From Azorinus chamasolen (taxonomy: Eukaryota; Mollusca; Bivalvia; Cardiida; Solecurtidae): 64,000 nt of DNA. The translations under genes and the position numbers were made by a program. Location of the stretch: contig OY755241.1 of the NCBI GenBank assembly GCA_963576725.1, positions 57,223,071 through 57,287,070 of the forward strand, in the 5' to 3' direction. The notes beneath the pieces were generated by a model, which saw nothing but the letters and a program-made list of their open reading frames with translations, was not told the DNA's origin and made no database searches. Below are positions 10,831-22,520 of the stretch, piece after piece. The first letter of the stretch is position 1. Every line of letters begins with the position of its first letter.

Positions 10831-12309
10831 AAATAATGAAAAAAATATATTTTTTTCTCGTATTTGTATAATTCTATTGGTGATTTTCCGTTATTCCATC
10901 AACATATTTACAGAAAATTGAAATACTAGGAAGTGGTGCTTAATAGTCATCGTCTTCGTTCTATATATTTATAGCGCATGTACTATTTGATATTTTCGTC
11001 AATTTAACACGAAAACTTATGTTTGAAACTTTTTAAGACCAGTTTCTTTCAAATGGATAGACACTCTAAAACACCAATGGTCATTTTTTATCTCACGTCT
11101 TCCAGGGAATTTAATGAATTCTGCATCTCAAATAATCGTATGGCCAATTCCTATAGATTTGTAGTACCCTATCGATTAGTGCATTGATCTATCACGTAGT
11201 TTTCTCAACCTGTGAACTAGTTTTTGTCAATATTCTCTATGAAAATGGTGCGTTAATAAGGAAAACACCATTACATCAGCATTTTTTGTTCTATTGCGCA
11301 GTATACTCATACATTTCAAAATAATCATTATTATGAATTTTTATCGGAACGAATTTAGTCCCGCATAAAATCCCGTAACATGAATTTTCTTGCCCGGAAT
11401 GCTATTTTGATACTGACCCAATAGGAATTAGGTCAAAATCGTCGCAGCTGACTCGATCGATTTAGCAAGTAAAATTAACACGTTTGATGATTTATTTCTG
11501 AAATTTTATTATTTCAAGATGAATAAATGTTACTACAACTTAAAAAGACCGCACAACTGTCATACACATAATATAATTTAAACTGTAAGGAACACGAATC
11601 GCCAGGAATAGAGCGTATGGGCTATTTTTAGACTCAATTTTTGTGAATGAATCTACTGAGAGTGAAGGCCTTTCAGAACTATCATGCTCATGCCACGCAG
11701 TGATCATTAGCTCAATCCGTGAACAAAAAAGCAGATTCTTCCGCAAAACTGCTCTCCCTGCAAATCTCAGAAAAACTTTTCATACAATAATCATATACTG
11801 CCACACACTATACTTTCGAAGAAACATCCACTGTAAACAAGGTCAGTAGAGTTCATATTCTGTGCGAACACAGACGATCTATTTCGTAGATGTTAATCGG
11901 TTTTCCCCTTCATTGCATAGCATTTTCCATTCGTTGCACGTTGCCTTAACAATATCAAGGGACAGTATCTGTCCCTTGCTGAAAACGGTGTTTCAAGCGA
12001 GAATATTTGACAAATAAGTTGTCCCTTTTTGTGCTGGCTTAGGTTGTTCCAATACACTTCGCATGGATTGACTTCTTTTTAATGTTTGCATTTTAGTTGG
12101 TGGTCCCTTTTTCGTGTCATGTATGTTGCTTGTACTGTTACTGTACAAACAGATTTTGAATTTGGCTAATACAGGTGCATATTAACTAATTCCTGAAGTG
12201 GAGTGTTATTTTGATTGAGAGGTATTCGGATCAACTGATGCACTTTCCATAATACACGTTTTGACTTCGCATCATGAGGAACCTGTGAACTTGTACATAC
12301 ATATACTTT
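10831..12309. other. AT-rich stretch without recognisable feature
   Basis: I find no supported exon, long repeat or RNA gene. Short frames near 11540-11850 lack splice sites and any recognisable motif. Confidence 0.4.
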
Positions 12310-13080
12310 TATTATCCCTCGGTGAAGGAGGAGGTATATATAGTTTGTTTGTGCGTCTCGGAATATCTCAGAAACGGTATGGAGGTTTTTTTCTATGAAA
12401 TATTGTGAAAATGACAAGTTGCATAATAAATTAAGGCCCTGCAAGTATTATGCACATTGATATACATCAGCGTCTTGACCCCTTGTTTTTGTGTAAAAAA
12501 AAGTGTACCGTTTTTGTGTTCCCGGAGCCATTCCTCAGAAACTGTTTAAAGTTTTTCTATGAAAGTTTGTGAACATTTTAAGAATGACAAGGAATTGCGG
12601 TCCTGCAAGTATTATTTAGATTGACCTCGGAACACTGGAGATAGGGCCTGTTATTTACTAAAAACGTACCGGTTGTTTGTCTGTCCGGAGCATTTTCTCA
12701 GAAACCGTTTGGAGTTATTCTATGAAACTGTAAATGAATACTATCATGAGGAAATGCGGCCCTGCAAGTATCACTTGTATTGATTGCAGAACACTAGAGA
12801 TGTTGCCCTTCCTTTGTTTGCCAAACGTTTTTTAACTTTTTTGTGCGTCTAAAGTCGTATCTCAAAACAGTTTGGACTTCTATGAAACTTTCTGTAAATG
12901 TTTAGTACCATAAACAAAGCGACCCTACACGAAGCACTCACAATGAACTCGGAACACCAGAGTTACGGAACAACATAACCTTTTGTTCGTCTGGTCAATA
13001 ACGCATTAACATTCTTAGGCCAGAACTTGTTTGGCGGGGATATCATTTCAAAGAATTTGCTTGTTGCATTTTAATATAAA
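12310..13080 (+). repeat. Degenerate tandem array, period about 150-160 bp, five units
   Basis: Each unit contains a version of ttgtttgtgcgtctcggagc, tctcagaaactgtttggag, ttctatgaaa, ccctgcaagtatta and ttgacctcggaacactggagat in that order, starting near 12345, 12510, 12670, 12830 and 12985. Units have drifted strongly. The minus-strand frame 12166-12444 starts inside it and is not a gene. Confidence 0.7.
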
Positions 13081-13099
13081 TTATCGACATGAAATATAC

Positions 13100-13255
13100 C
13101 ATACAGGGCTATTGACTGAGTGTCAATCGGTCCTGTGTGGAACCTGTGTGGCGAAATGATACTGACACAAAATTACCTGTGTGGCATTTTATACATACAT
13201 CTGTATATAATCCTGTGTGGTTTATCTCCAGAGCTAACACTAACCTGTGTGATAA
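13100..13255 (+). repeat. Short direct repeats of CCTGTGTGG
   Basis: The nonamer CCTGTGTGG or a near match appears at about 13131, 13143, 13172, 13212 and 13242, separated by unrelated sequence of 10-40 bases. Function unknown. Confidence 0.55.
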
Positions 13256-13399
13256 AGTGTTATAGAATTCCCATACTCAATCAACAGTTTATATATGTTG
13301 GCCAGCAAATGCACATGGACACATTTGGTATGGACAGAAACAGTACGTGTAACCAATCTAACGTTAGTCTACAATAGCTTAAAAGCCTAAGGGTAAAAC

Positions 13400-13735
13400 A
13401 GACGTATCGGATGTGTCCACCATCTGCAGCTATGACAGATTAGTATCTACGGCCAATAGTTCTGATAAGACGTTGAATGCGGTACTGAGGTATTGCACCC
13501 CAAACCTCCATGAGGGCCCTGATGAGGTCCTGACGGTTGTTGATATTAGGTCTACCGTCATAGAGGTGACGTCCAGTCTAATCCTACATATGCTCAATAG
13601 GACTGAGGTTGGGAGAAAAGGCTGACCAAGGATGAACTTCAACACTGTGGTCCTCAATAAACGTTGATGTAACTGTAGCAGAATGAGGTCGTGCTGAAAA
13701 ATGGTGACATTGGTTCTGCATAAACGGGATGAAGG
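13400..13735 (-). pseudogene. Tc1-like transposase, C-terminal remnant
   Basis: Translating the minus strand gives ARPHSATVTSTFIEDHSVEV, then HPWSAFSPNLSPIEHM, then EVWGAIPQYRIQRLI. The PW-x-FSPxLSPIEHxW block and the later W-x-x-IPQ-x-x-I are characteristic of Tc1/mariner DDE transposases around the second and third catalytic positions. The tryptophan after IEHM is a TAG stop and another stop follows two codons later. Upstream of ARPH the frame degrades. No terminal inverted repeats were found nearby, so it is an old fragment. Confidence 0.8.
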
Positions 13736-14429
13736 TTAGCTGCAACATCTGTTTCATGCTATCAATGGGTTAATATGTATAGTGTCGTTCTGGTATAAAA
13801 TATCGACCGAATGTGTCCGTTGAATTCTGTGTATTCGACGAGGTTTTCCACCGCATTAAAGTCGACGGTTTACAACTTGCTCATCTGGCACTGCTTTTAT
13901 TTACTTACAACCATAATAGCGAACTATATAGCCCAGAGGCAAACGGATTGAACCAATTGTTTTTGTCAACACCCGGACGTAGATTTTGTACATCTGAGGA
14001 TTAAGTAAGGCTGCTGATTTTTCAAAATGACTGTTTTAAAATGTTAACAGGTATAGAGTAGTGTGAATATTCACTGTTTTTTTTTAAAAAAAAAGAATAG
14101 TTTAACATGTCAAACAGTATAGACACCTGATGAGAGGGCGCATCTAGGGACCCTTTTATCTGAAGCGTATCAATTAATTACTTTCATCTTAACAATATAA
14201 TTTTGTTATTATTTCTGTTAAATTTTTGCAAATACAAAACGCATATTCGTGTATATTGTATATTACCATATAATTTTTTTTTAAATAACAAGTTAATGTT
14301 GTATTGCTATGCAATACATAAGTCCCCCAACGGATTTAAAAAACACCCTCCGACCCACACACCCATGGCATAGTTGACCATGGTATATACATGACCAACC
14401 TGAATAGTATTTGTAAAAATCATTAGAAA

Positions 14430-14980
14430 AACAATATGAAAAAGGAGAATAACTCCATAAATATTGATGCTAGTGTTATTGCCCTTGTACAGGACACTTC
14501 CTCTCATCATGCTTGTTCCATATATGAAGTTTCAAATAAATTGAACCAGAAGATAAACAGTTATTATCCGGACAAAAAATATGAAAAAGGGGAATAACTC
14601 CAAAATTATTGAGGCTAGAGTTATGGCCCTTATGCAAGACACTTTCCCTCATCATACTTGTTCCATATGTGAAGTTTCAAATCAATTGAAGCAGTTGATA
14701 AAGAGTTATTGTCCGGACAAGAAAATATGAAAAAGGGGAATAACTCCAAAAATATTGATGCTTGGGTTATGACCCTTGTGCATGACACTAGCCCTCTTCA
14801 TACTTGTTCAATGTGTGAAGTTATAATGAATTTGGCCTACCCTTGTAGGAGATATGGCCCGGACAATAAGCATGACAGACGGGCGGATAAACAGACGGAC
14901 GGAATCGAGCAAACATATAGTCCCCCAACCGGTAACCGGTTGGGGACTAACAAAGACTATAGGGACACAAAATCGTGACT
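14430..14980 (+). repeat. Tandem array, period about 147 bp, ending in GGTAACCGGT palindrome
   Basis: Units begin atatgaaaaaggggaataactcc and run through attgatgctagagttatggccctt, catgacactt, catcatgcttgttcc and gtgaagttt, at about 14435, 14579 and 14727. The array ends in gacagacgggcgg and agtcccccaaccggtaaccggttgggg. An inverted copy of the whole end structure begins at 63650 and runs off the window, and a single unit is at 9355. The frames on either strand are repeat by-products. Confidence 0.8.
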
Positions 14981-15046
14981 GGCTGACTAACGGACTGACT
15001 GGGCGGTTAATATAGGGCTCCAACACCAACGTGTGGTCCCTAATAA

Positions 15047-15145
15047 CTGCATATGAACACTCTTAATAAAACCCGAGTCGGCAACTTTCTTTCTTCGCAT
15101 TGCTGTTTTGCTTTCCAAGGATCTCCTACTTTCAGCATTTATACA
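15047..15145 (+). repeat. Copy of the high-copy GAGTCTGCAATTTTCTC repeat
   Basis: Contains catatgaacactcttaataaaacccgagtcggcaactttct, ttttgctttccaaggatctcc and ttcagca, matching the family best seen at 40515-40765. About fourteen copies in both orientations are scattered over the window. Confidence 0.6.
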
Positions 15146-15197
15146 AATAGGAATTGCGTCCCTATCAATTTCTTTAACCCTTTATTTCATGAATACG

Positions 15198-15264
15198 CGT
15201 TTGCAAACAGAGTAGACCCAGAACAGACTGCTATTATAGGAGTCGTCTGATCACGGTCTGCTTA
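15198..15264. repeat. Foldback repeat split by the BEL/Pao insertion
   Basis: gcaaacagagtagacccagaacagactg ... ataggagtcgtctgatcacggtctgctta is one foldback copy. Its last arm is interrupted at the GCTTA that forms the target duplication of the LTR element. The host sequence resumes at 18895 with gcttatgaaatag. Confidence 0.7.
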
Positions 15265-15430
15265 TATGGTTACTCTACTTTGAATGTGGATCTAAAGGAA
15301 ACTTAGCGTCTTGTCGGTTTCACTACTTTATTCAAATCTCTATTGTTTTCTCTATATACAACGTCACTGGCGACGTAAGGACACGCGAGGTCTTGGTGTC
15401 GTGGCGCCACGACGTTAGGCGTACCCGACA
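15265..15430 (-). repeat. 3' LTR of the BEL/Pao element
   Basis: Shares gtggatctaaaggaaacttagcgtcttgtcggtttca and the end aggcgtacccgaca with the other LTR. It is about 30 bp longer because of differences in the middle (including gtcgtggcgccacgac). The differences suggest an insertion that is not recent. Confidence 0.85.
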
Positions 15431-15730
15431 TACTCGGGGCCGCTAAAAGTTTGCAATATTTATTGCACACAATAATGTAGAAAAAATAAATACATGTAAT
15501 CTCTAAGTATATGTAAAATTCTTTAAACCGAGCTATTAAATCTGAAATGCAATGTCTTTAAAGTCTCTGTATATCTTTATACTCTGTATGATTTCTCACA
15601 CTATGTGCATAAGATGTCACTCACAACAGTCTCTGATTTGAAGATTTTACTTTACTATCTGAAATAACTTTCATAGCACAGTATCTTAAGTTTACAATCA
15701 CTTATTAGTTGTATCATGCGTACTTTAATT

Positions 15731-16290
15731 CTAGTCTATAATTTCGAGTGGGTAGGGTTTCACTATTGGCCTGTTAGTAACACAACAATCAGTTCGGATT
15801 TTCGCGGCACGCACGCGTCCGTCATTACCCGGGATCAGTTCCTCGATAACAGCCAGTTTCCATCTCGCCCGCGGGATTTCATCGTGGATCTGGACGACAT
15901 TTCCGGCCCGTATCGTCTGTTGATTGTGCCCAGAAGAACTGTCGCGCTCTCGTAAAGCGGTTAAATAGTCCAGTTTCCAACGTTCTCGGAATCTGTCGAT
16001 CAGTGTTCGGAGAAGCCTCGTACGTCTGAATATATTCTCCTTGGTATAACCATCCTGCTCCAGAAGTTCGGCAGCCTCGTGACTCTTCTACCATACAGAA
16101 GGTGAGATGGTGTCAGGGGGTTCAAAGGTAGGCGGTTCACTCTAGACTTAAAATTGTCAATTTCATCACTGTAGCATGTTCTCTGAGAACTTTGGATCCA
16201 CAAGTTGTCTGCTTCATTGAGTTCTGCTATGGTTAAATGGTGGAGTCTATTGATTGATATTTCTCGCTTCTCAGCCGTACTGGATAAGCT
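15731..16290 (-). pseudogene. BEL/Pao integrase end and C-terminal domain (DUF5641-like)
   Basis: Minus strand. The region 16290-16060 reads RLHHLTIAELNEADNLWIQ, typical of the start of BEL integrase, then jumps to PLTPSHLLYGRRVTRLP from near its end, so the catalytic core is deleted between them. After a frameshift near 16080 the frame 16021-15731 (97 codons) reads TRLLRTLIDRFRERWKLDYL, AGNVVQIHDE, ARWKLAVIEEL and RPIVKPYPLEIID before the stop. That is the DUF5641 domain that follows integrase in this superfamily. Confidence 0.85.
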
Positions 16291-16885
16291 GAGTTACTAA
16301 AAATAGCCGTATGAGAAATCCTTATCTGGAACACCCCGTGACTAGTGTATTCATACGCGCGATTGGGTAAAATCAATACAAGGGAAGGAATTCTTACAGA
16401 ATTATACCAACATTTCTATAGGCAACAGCTTTATGAATTGAAATTAATATAAGTAATTAGCACGAATATGAAATTCTATTAATCATATAAACACTTTAAA
16501 AACCTATTTAATTAACCGAAGACGTTGTTTTGTAGTAACTCAGTCATTTATATTTACGCCAAAACGTAACGTTTGTGGTTGTCATAACAAATGACGTCAT
16601 TTTGGTGTCACGCCTAAAGTTATGCTGTAGTCTGTTGCTATTAGATATGGAAGTCGTATTACGCAATGTAAAGTAGTACTTCACAAAATTCGTTAATTTA
16701 CTTGGTTTTAGGGCGTATATCAGCGAGAAAAATAATCAAGCATGGGTTTTGTTAAAGCCGGGGGGTTCTATACCCTCAGTTGGTTTGTTCCTATCGGAAA
16801 CTCGCTAAAGCTCGTTTCCGACTGGAACAGACCAACCTCGGGTATAGAAACCCCCGTCTTTAACAAAACCCATGCTTGATTCTAT
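16290..16885. mobile_element. Non-BEL insert with long perfect foldback (16734-16881)
   Basis: 16734-16881 is a nearly perfect palindrome with arms of about 68 bp: aatcaagcatgggttttgtt and ggttctatacc on the left are mirrored on the right, with a loop around cgctaaagctcg. It occupies the place where the BEL reverse transcriptase should be. The remainder of this block has no recognisable coding sequence. It is probably a foldback MITE that landed in, or moved with, the deletion. Confidence 0.7.
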
Positions 16886-16899
16886 TAGTATGACCAACA

Positions 16900-17572
16900 G
16901 TTGTGCACAAATCGTAACACATACGCAGTGATGCGCAACAACTTCCCAAGTTTACTGTACCTTATCACTTCGTTTTTTCTTCCGGAGTGATACCAATGGA
17001 TTCTTATTTCCAGAAGCTCTCCAAGTCCATGGGTTTTGGTGGTGATGTAATCACAATCAGCATATAGTGAGCTACTGAGCAATTCTCTCTCTGAACTGGC
17101 AGCGGTAGCGGACCAGAAAGCAAATAACCTATTTTGGACTGCACAGCGGTGGGTCCGTTGTCCCTAACAACGTGGTTTTGCACTATTTTTCCAATATGAC
17201 TCCGCACCTATGAGTAGGGAAATTTCAAAACTGTCTACATCTGCCACTGGGTGTGCTAGTTTTAGCCCGCGTAAGTATTTTAATTTTGTAACTTCATGTT
17301 GGATGTTGCACAGAGGTACGGAGATCGTTGGTACAATTAGCACATCAACCGCGATTTTCTCATTTCTGTGTTATCAACTGCACTGTTACCGTTTCCATTC
17401 GTCGCACATTTTGTGAATCTTCTCCAAAAGATGCAAAATGAATAGTGTCAATTGCTGTCGGCTGAAGCTGAAATTCGTCGGTAAGTTTCTGCGAAATAAA
17501 TGTTTGCTGTGCCCCCTTATCAAATAGTACGTATGCTTTCGCTGTGAATTTTGACGAACTGAATTTTGCCAC
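16900..17572 (-). pseudogene. BEL/Pao aspartic protease and pre-RT linker
   Basis: The frame 17572-17360 contains LFDKGAQQTFISQKL, the retropepsin region in which the active-site triplet expected as D-S/T-G reads D-K-G. Further along the minus strand, 17207-17004 reads VVRDNGPTAVQSKIGYLLSG and PMDLESFW, a block that in BEL/Pao elements lies between protease and reverse transcriptase. The sequence then degenerates. Several frame changes separate these pieces. Confidence 0.8.
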
Positions 17573-17639
17573 GGCGGTCTCAAGAAGTACATTGGGGCGG
17601 GGCCGAGTTGTGGAATGAAGGACTGCGGCATTCTGTAGA

Positions 17640-18720
17640 TTTTCAACATCAGGTCAAAACGGTGTAGCAGCAGGGTTGGTTGATTCTGTCGTATATTGCT
17701 GACAAATGGCAGTATGGTGTTTACGTTGGCAAAATCTACACCTGAAACGCGATTTGCAGTTAATTATCTGATGAACTTCACCTCAGCAATTAAAACACAG
17801 TCTTTTGCTTTTAACACACTTAAGTCTCTCTTCTAAACTCTCAATCAACTTACAGTCTAACGGTTCCTGCTGCAGTCCGCAAAATGGACACGTCTTCTTC
17901 TGGCCAAACGATTTTGTTCTATCTAATTTACCGTTTTTCTTCTGCTGCTGTGGTAAACTTCTGATTGCGTCGCGTAGTTCTTGAATTATCCACTGTTTGT
18001 TGCCATGGCCACGAGCCATGCTGCGTTTCAACTCTTTCGGAAGTTTCTCGCGTATACTTGGATCTAATAAGTCACCGTATTAGTCCTGGTGCTGTCCGAG
18101 GTATTCCAAACCTCATATACATGTCTCTAGTTTGTCATGAAAACTTTGCATGCTGAGAATATTGTTGTCGGGTAGCGGTAACTCTAGCATTGACTGCATG
18201 TATGAAATGATGATCTTGTGCGGCTGGCCAAAACGTTCTGACAGTAGATCTACGGCTTTACCGTAATTTGCAGGTGTCAATTGAAATCCGGCAATGCAAG
18301 ACGCAGTTTCGTTCTGTAGTAACGAGCGAAGATATGTAAATTTCTGTACATCGGACAGGGTATGATTCGAATGTACGGAAGACTCAAAGTAGTCCCAGAA
18401 CGTCTGCCACTCCGTAACATTTCCATTGAAATGTGGTAAAGTTTGTTTAGGCAATTTGTGATAAGAAGCGCTACTACTTTCTGGACTCACGTGTGATGAT
18501 GGCGGCGAGTTTCAATTCAAGATCGATCAAATATTGTTCACTGTCCATAAGTTCTGTCACTAAATCTTCGCCGTCAGCATGCGTTTCATTGAGTGTCCTG
18601 ATCGTTTCAATTTCCCCTGTTAGTATCTGTAGAAGTTACCTCCGGCTTGAGTTCGGCAAGCCTTCTTTGCTAAACTTGTCGACACGATGAGACGTTGTGC
18701 TTCGCGTTGTGTTAGATGTT
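17640..18720 (-). pseudogene. BEL/Pao gag with capsid-like domain and zinc knuckles
   Basis: The longest frame is 18490-18113. It reads LPKQTLPHFNGNVTEWQTFW, ESSVHSNHTLSDVQKFTYLR, and later NYGKAVDLLSERFGQP, which is the DUF1759 gag domain of BEL/Pao elements. Downstream on the same strand (18031-17640) are KCVKSKRLCFNC and CRFCQRKHHTAIC, the remains of the zinc knuckles, interrupted by a stop after the first. Upstream to 18720 the N-terminal part is broken by frame changes. It would form the particle that packages the element RNA. Confidence 0.85.
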
Positions 18721-18758
18721 TGTTCAGCTGCATTTTCCACTTTGTCACGGCACCAAAA

Positions 18759-18894
18759 TATGGTTACCCTTCTTTAAATTTGGATCTAAAGGAAACTTAG
18801 CGTCTTGTCGGTTTCAAATTGCTCTTGGTTGCTCTATAACGTCACTGACGACGTTAGGACACACGACGTGGCAAGATGTGAGGCGTACCCGACA
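18759..18894 (-). repeat. 5' LTR of the BEL/Pao element
   Basis: Minus-strand end TGTCGGGTACGCC to GTAACCATA. It is flanked on the outside by GCTTA at 18895-18899, matching 15260-15264. The probable primer binding site, tggtgccgtgac on the minus strand, is at about 18744-18755. Confidence 0.85.
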
Positions 18895-19325
18895 GCTTAT
18901 GAAATAGTACAGATATGATATTACAGTTTCTGCCATGGCCAGAATGTCCCGTGCCATTATAAAACAAACTAGTTGATTTTATGATGTCATTATTTCTGAA
19001 TATTCATGGAGTAAAATGTTAAATATCAAAGGATTGTTTTGAAAACCTGATTCCTTTGTATTTCCATTCAGACACTGTATTATATGCTGCGTTTAAAGGT
19101 GAGGTGAGAAACACGTGCATAAACATAGCAGATACTATGTATGATATGATAATATTTATTATATTGATAGATAAAATACAAGTATGTTTAAATAATACAT
19201 GTAAACAGGTAGGATTATAAGTATACTGATACGAAATGAAGGTGATTATGAGGGAATACCTGTGGACAAAAGGACAAACGTCTGTAATCTTTTGTTTTGA
19301 ATTTTACTCTTGTTGTCAATAACTT

Positions 19326-19597
19326 TTAACATTTCAACGAACCGCGTCTCCTTAGCATCATTGTTGTTGAGTTCAATGTATTAAACGCGTCAACGTCATG
19401 GTAAAACATTCCTAAACCTCTATCACCGGGATATTCCTTTCCAGGTGGATTCCAATACATGCCATTTAAATTATTGTAACCACAATGTCCATCATACCAC
19501 CAAGCACCGTGATACCGACTAGCACATCTGATCACATTGTCATGGTCAAACGTGTAAAAGTCATATCCATTTGATTCTGTTAGTCCATGTGTATCAT
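19326..19597 (-). CDS. Fibrinogen C-terminal domain, last exon (secreted EGF/fibrinogen-related protein)
   Basis: A good acceptor (ttttcaacag) precedes an exon coding about 90 residues to a TAA stop. It holds the hallmark end of the fibrinogen-related domain: DFYTFDHDN (the Asp-rich calcium site), RCASRYHGAWWYDGHC with the paired cysteines and aromatic box, then YNNLNGMYW. It enters in phase 1, matching the donor of the exon at 24865. The tail MMLRRRGSLKC is shorter than usual but ends where such domains normally end. In other animals this domain binds acetylated sugars or proteins and acts outside the cell. It is intact, and all conserved residues I can check are present. Confidence 0.95.
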
Positions 19598-19639
19598 CTG
19601 TTGAAAATGTAAACAAACACACAACTTAGCTCCTGGAAA

Positions 19640-19755
19640 AGGAAATGAGCATACACACACGCACACACACACAGACACAGACAGACAGAGACAGAGACAC
19701 ACACACATATATATATATGCATGCATATATATATATACATATATATATGCAATTC
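19640..19755. repeat. CA and TA microsatellites
   Basis: An (ac)n/(acag)n run passes into (at)n between 19650 and 19750, in the first 160 bases of the intron upstream of the last fibrinogen exon. Frames such as the Cys/Val-rich one on the minus strand are microsatellite translation. Confidence 0.85.
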
Positions 19756-19850
19756 GTTCCGCGCAAATGATTTGTTGTCTGCTCCTGCTGCAATTCTGAA
19801 AGTACATGTGTTTGCAGTTAGAGTGTTATGAATACTCCTTAGTTGAAATA

Positions 19851-20055
19851 CAGTGAAACCCCGCTAATGCGACCACTTAATAAACAGCCACGGATGTCGT
19901 TTAAAGCAGGTGGTTGCTTAATGCAGGACGAAAGTTATGCAGAAAGCTCCTATAGGAGCTTTCTGCATAACTTTCGTCCTGCATTAAGCTACCACCTGCC
20001 TCTGCCACCCAGAATTATGCCCCTTTTTGGTGGTCGTATTAGCGGGGTTTTACTG
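19851..20055. mobile_element. pogo-like MITE, 205 bp, with TA target duplication
   Basis: Ends CAGTGAAACCCCGCTAATGCGACCA and its inverted form ggtcgtattagcggggttttactg, with TA on both sides. The interior foldback, tgcttaatgcaggacgaaag mirrored around AGCTCCTATAGGAGCT, has the same layout as the MITE at 5710-5913 although the bases have diverged. Length is nearly the same (205 against 204). Confidence 0.9.
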
Positions 20056-20059
20056 TATA

Positions 20060-21399
20060 TAATGTCATAATTGGCTGAACCTGTGCAATCACATCTTGCA
20101 TCTTACATGGCCGTAAAAGGTCTTCCCGTACTTCATTCTCAGTGTTTTGTTATTCACTGGTCCTTCAGGATAATACATTAAAATGCTTTTAGTTATGGAA
20201 ATTGAATACTGCTTAGGCCGGTAATCATGATTCTGGGTACCTTGGTTCAGAGCCACAGATAAAGGTGCTCAACTACTAAAATCGTCATTTCTTCACCAAA
20301 CCTAATGTTGTGACAACTCTTTAGAATCATCATCTCGAAGAGACGATTCTAAACAGTGGTCACAAAATAGGGTTCAGTGGAGAAGTAAAGAAGTTATTCT
20401 TGAAAATGTTTCAATTTACGCATCTTATCTGTAGCTTTGCCTTGGTTTGCACGATGATCACACGGATGTGTCAATGTTCTCCTCCTTTAATTTTGACTCT
20501 TGATATTGGAAATCATTAGGGATCAACACCTCTTCATAGTAAACACACATGCTAGGTTTGATTGTATTGGAGATTTATGTCGCTATAACAATGTTTCAGT
20601 CATATCAGGACCAATTGCATATGGATGAAGACCCCGGAAGTTTGTCAGAAGTTTGAAGAGACACGATTGATGAAGGGCGACTTCGGGAATGCTTCTGCAA
20701 AAACTTATTGACATCTAGCTGATGGTTTCAGAGAAGGAAACTAAGCATCGGTTTTTGTTTTGTTACCAATGTATTTTAAAGAATCACAATGGGTTACCTA
20801 TGCAGTGTACATGCAAAATCATATAAAAATATGCCCAGTGGTTTCTGAGAACATTGCTGAATTTTCAAAATACTAATAACCATATAAAGAAAACTAGAAC
20901 TATCACTACAGGTGATGAATACCCCCCCCCCCCTCTCCGCACGGCAGCGTTGCTCACAAACCTAAAAACAAGAGCCGCGTGCGGCACTAATGCTCATTTG
21001 ATTTGGTGCTTGTCCAGCTAATTTAAATTTGAAAAATTAAAGAGCCATAACTAAAAAATGAAAACTTTTCCTCAATAAGATCTAACCACATATGGAATTT
21101 CATGTGGATACTTCTTATAAGTTTTGAGTAATGAGCTTAGAGTAATGAGCTACATCAAAGTTTTTGCACGCCACCAATGACGACGCCTGCAACTACGACA
21201 ACGACCCAGTGATCACAATAGCTCGACGTTTCTTCGAAATAGAAGAGCTAAAAATCTCAAAGTTCAAGTGGTGATAATTCTGCAATCAAAAGCGTTAAAA
21301 ACCTGAAAACTGTATCTACCATTCGGAGTTATTATGTATACCAAATATAAACTAGAGCTTTGTTTTTGTTACAAAAAAAAGATGCCCCCACTTCATCCT
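20060..21399. other. Intron with dispersed repeats, no exon seen
   Basis: 20100-20225 is a partial copy of the high-copy repeat (ggtccttcaggat ... attgaatactgcttaggccgg). 20320-20345 has a small foldback (gaatcatcatctcgaag agacgattc). 20925-20935 is a poly-C run. 21175-21260 has gacaacgacccagtgatcacaatagctcg and aaatagaagagctaaaaat, also found at 29510-29590. Confidence 0.5.
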
Positions 21400-22520
21400 C
21401 TTTCCAATACACAAGTGTAATGTCTGTATAGGTACGCCCAAGTTATTGCCCCAGAAATCCATGGCAGACAATTAAAAAACCCAGATGCAAATGAAGTCGT
21501 GATATGCATCATTTCTGTGATGTTTGATGACTCTAGCCATAGCCGTTTCAGAGATGCGCGCGACACAAAGTTCTGTCTAATTTTAATTTATCATATCAGG
21601 GGAAATAACTCAAAAGTTGTCAGGGGAAACAATTAATAAAACCGGGAGCACAAATCATGCAAGTCCACATTCCTGGGAAGTTTGGTGACTCTAGTCTTAG
21701 CGATTTCAGAGGTACGCGCAGCACAAAGTTTGTCTTAATTTGTCATCGGGGTAATAACTGCAACATTATCAGAGGGAGACACTTTAAAAACGTCAATAAC
21801 ACAAAATCATGCTGGTGAAACATTCCTGTGAAATTTGGTGTCCAGCCCTAATAGTTTCAAAGATACGTGCGACATAAAGTTTCTCTATTTTTAAGTAATC
21901 ATATCATTGCCAGGGGAGGAAATTAGAAATCCCAGGTGCACAACACATTATGCTGGTCAACATTCCTTTGATGTTTGATGACTCTAGCCCTAGCGGTTTC
22001 TGAGATACGCGTGACACAGTTTGTCTAATTTTAAGTCACCAGGGGCAATGCCTCTAAATAACTGGGGGAGACAATTCAAAATACCATGGTGCACAACAAC
22101 TTACGCTGCGCAACGTTCCTGTGAAGTTTGGTGACACTAGCTCTACTGGTTTCAAAGATAGCGCGAGACACATTTTCTCTAATTCTAAGTTATTATATCA
22201 GGGGGAGACAATTGAAACAAACAGGTACACAACAACGAATGCTGGTCAACATTCCTGTGAAGACTGTAGCCCTAGCGGTTTCGGAGAAACGTGCGACACA
22301 AAGTTTCTCTTATTTTAGTTATATCAGGGACAATAACTGAACAATTATGGGGGGAGGGCAATTAAAAACAAACAGGTGCACAACAGCTCATGCTGGTCAA
22401 CATTCCTGTGAAGTTTGGTGACTCTAGTCCAAGTGGTTTCAGAGATATGCGCGACACAATGTTTCTCTAATCTAAGTTATGCTATCGTGGGTTATAACTC
22501 AACAATTATCAGGGGGAGAC
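21400..22520 (+). repeat. Tandem array, period about 160-170 bp
   Basis: Seven or so units contain tgctggtcaacattcctgtgaagtttggtgactctag, ccctagcggtttcagagatacgcgcgacacaaag, tttgtctaattttaagt, atatcaggggcaataactc and gggggagacaattaaaaa in order. A further unit and a half lie at 23690-23890, separated by a Penelope-like fragment that inserted into the array. The end at 23890 has ggcggacggacggacaactcag, the usual terminus of this class. Confidence 0.85.

Larger units (their letters stand above)
15265..18894 (-). mobile_element. BEL/Pao LTR retrotransposon, internally deleted
   Basis: Two similar terminal repeats lie at 15265-15430 and 18759-18894, both starting tatggttac and ending gtacccgaca on the plus strand. 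The 5-bp direct duplication GCTTA flanks the element (15260-15264 and 18895-18899), as expected for BEL/Pao. On the minus strand the upstream repeat is followed by ttttggtgccgtgac, a plausible primer binding site, then gag with a capsid-like domain, zinc knuckles, an aspartic protease, the linker before reverse transcriptase, and the end of integrase with its C-terminal domain. The reverse transcriptase, RNase H and integrase core are missing, replaced by 16290-16885, which holds an unrelated foldback. At 3.6 kb it is about half the usual length. Stops and frameshifts make it non-autonomous. Confidence 0.9.
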
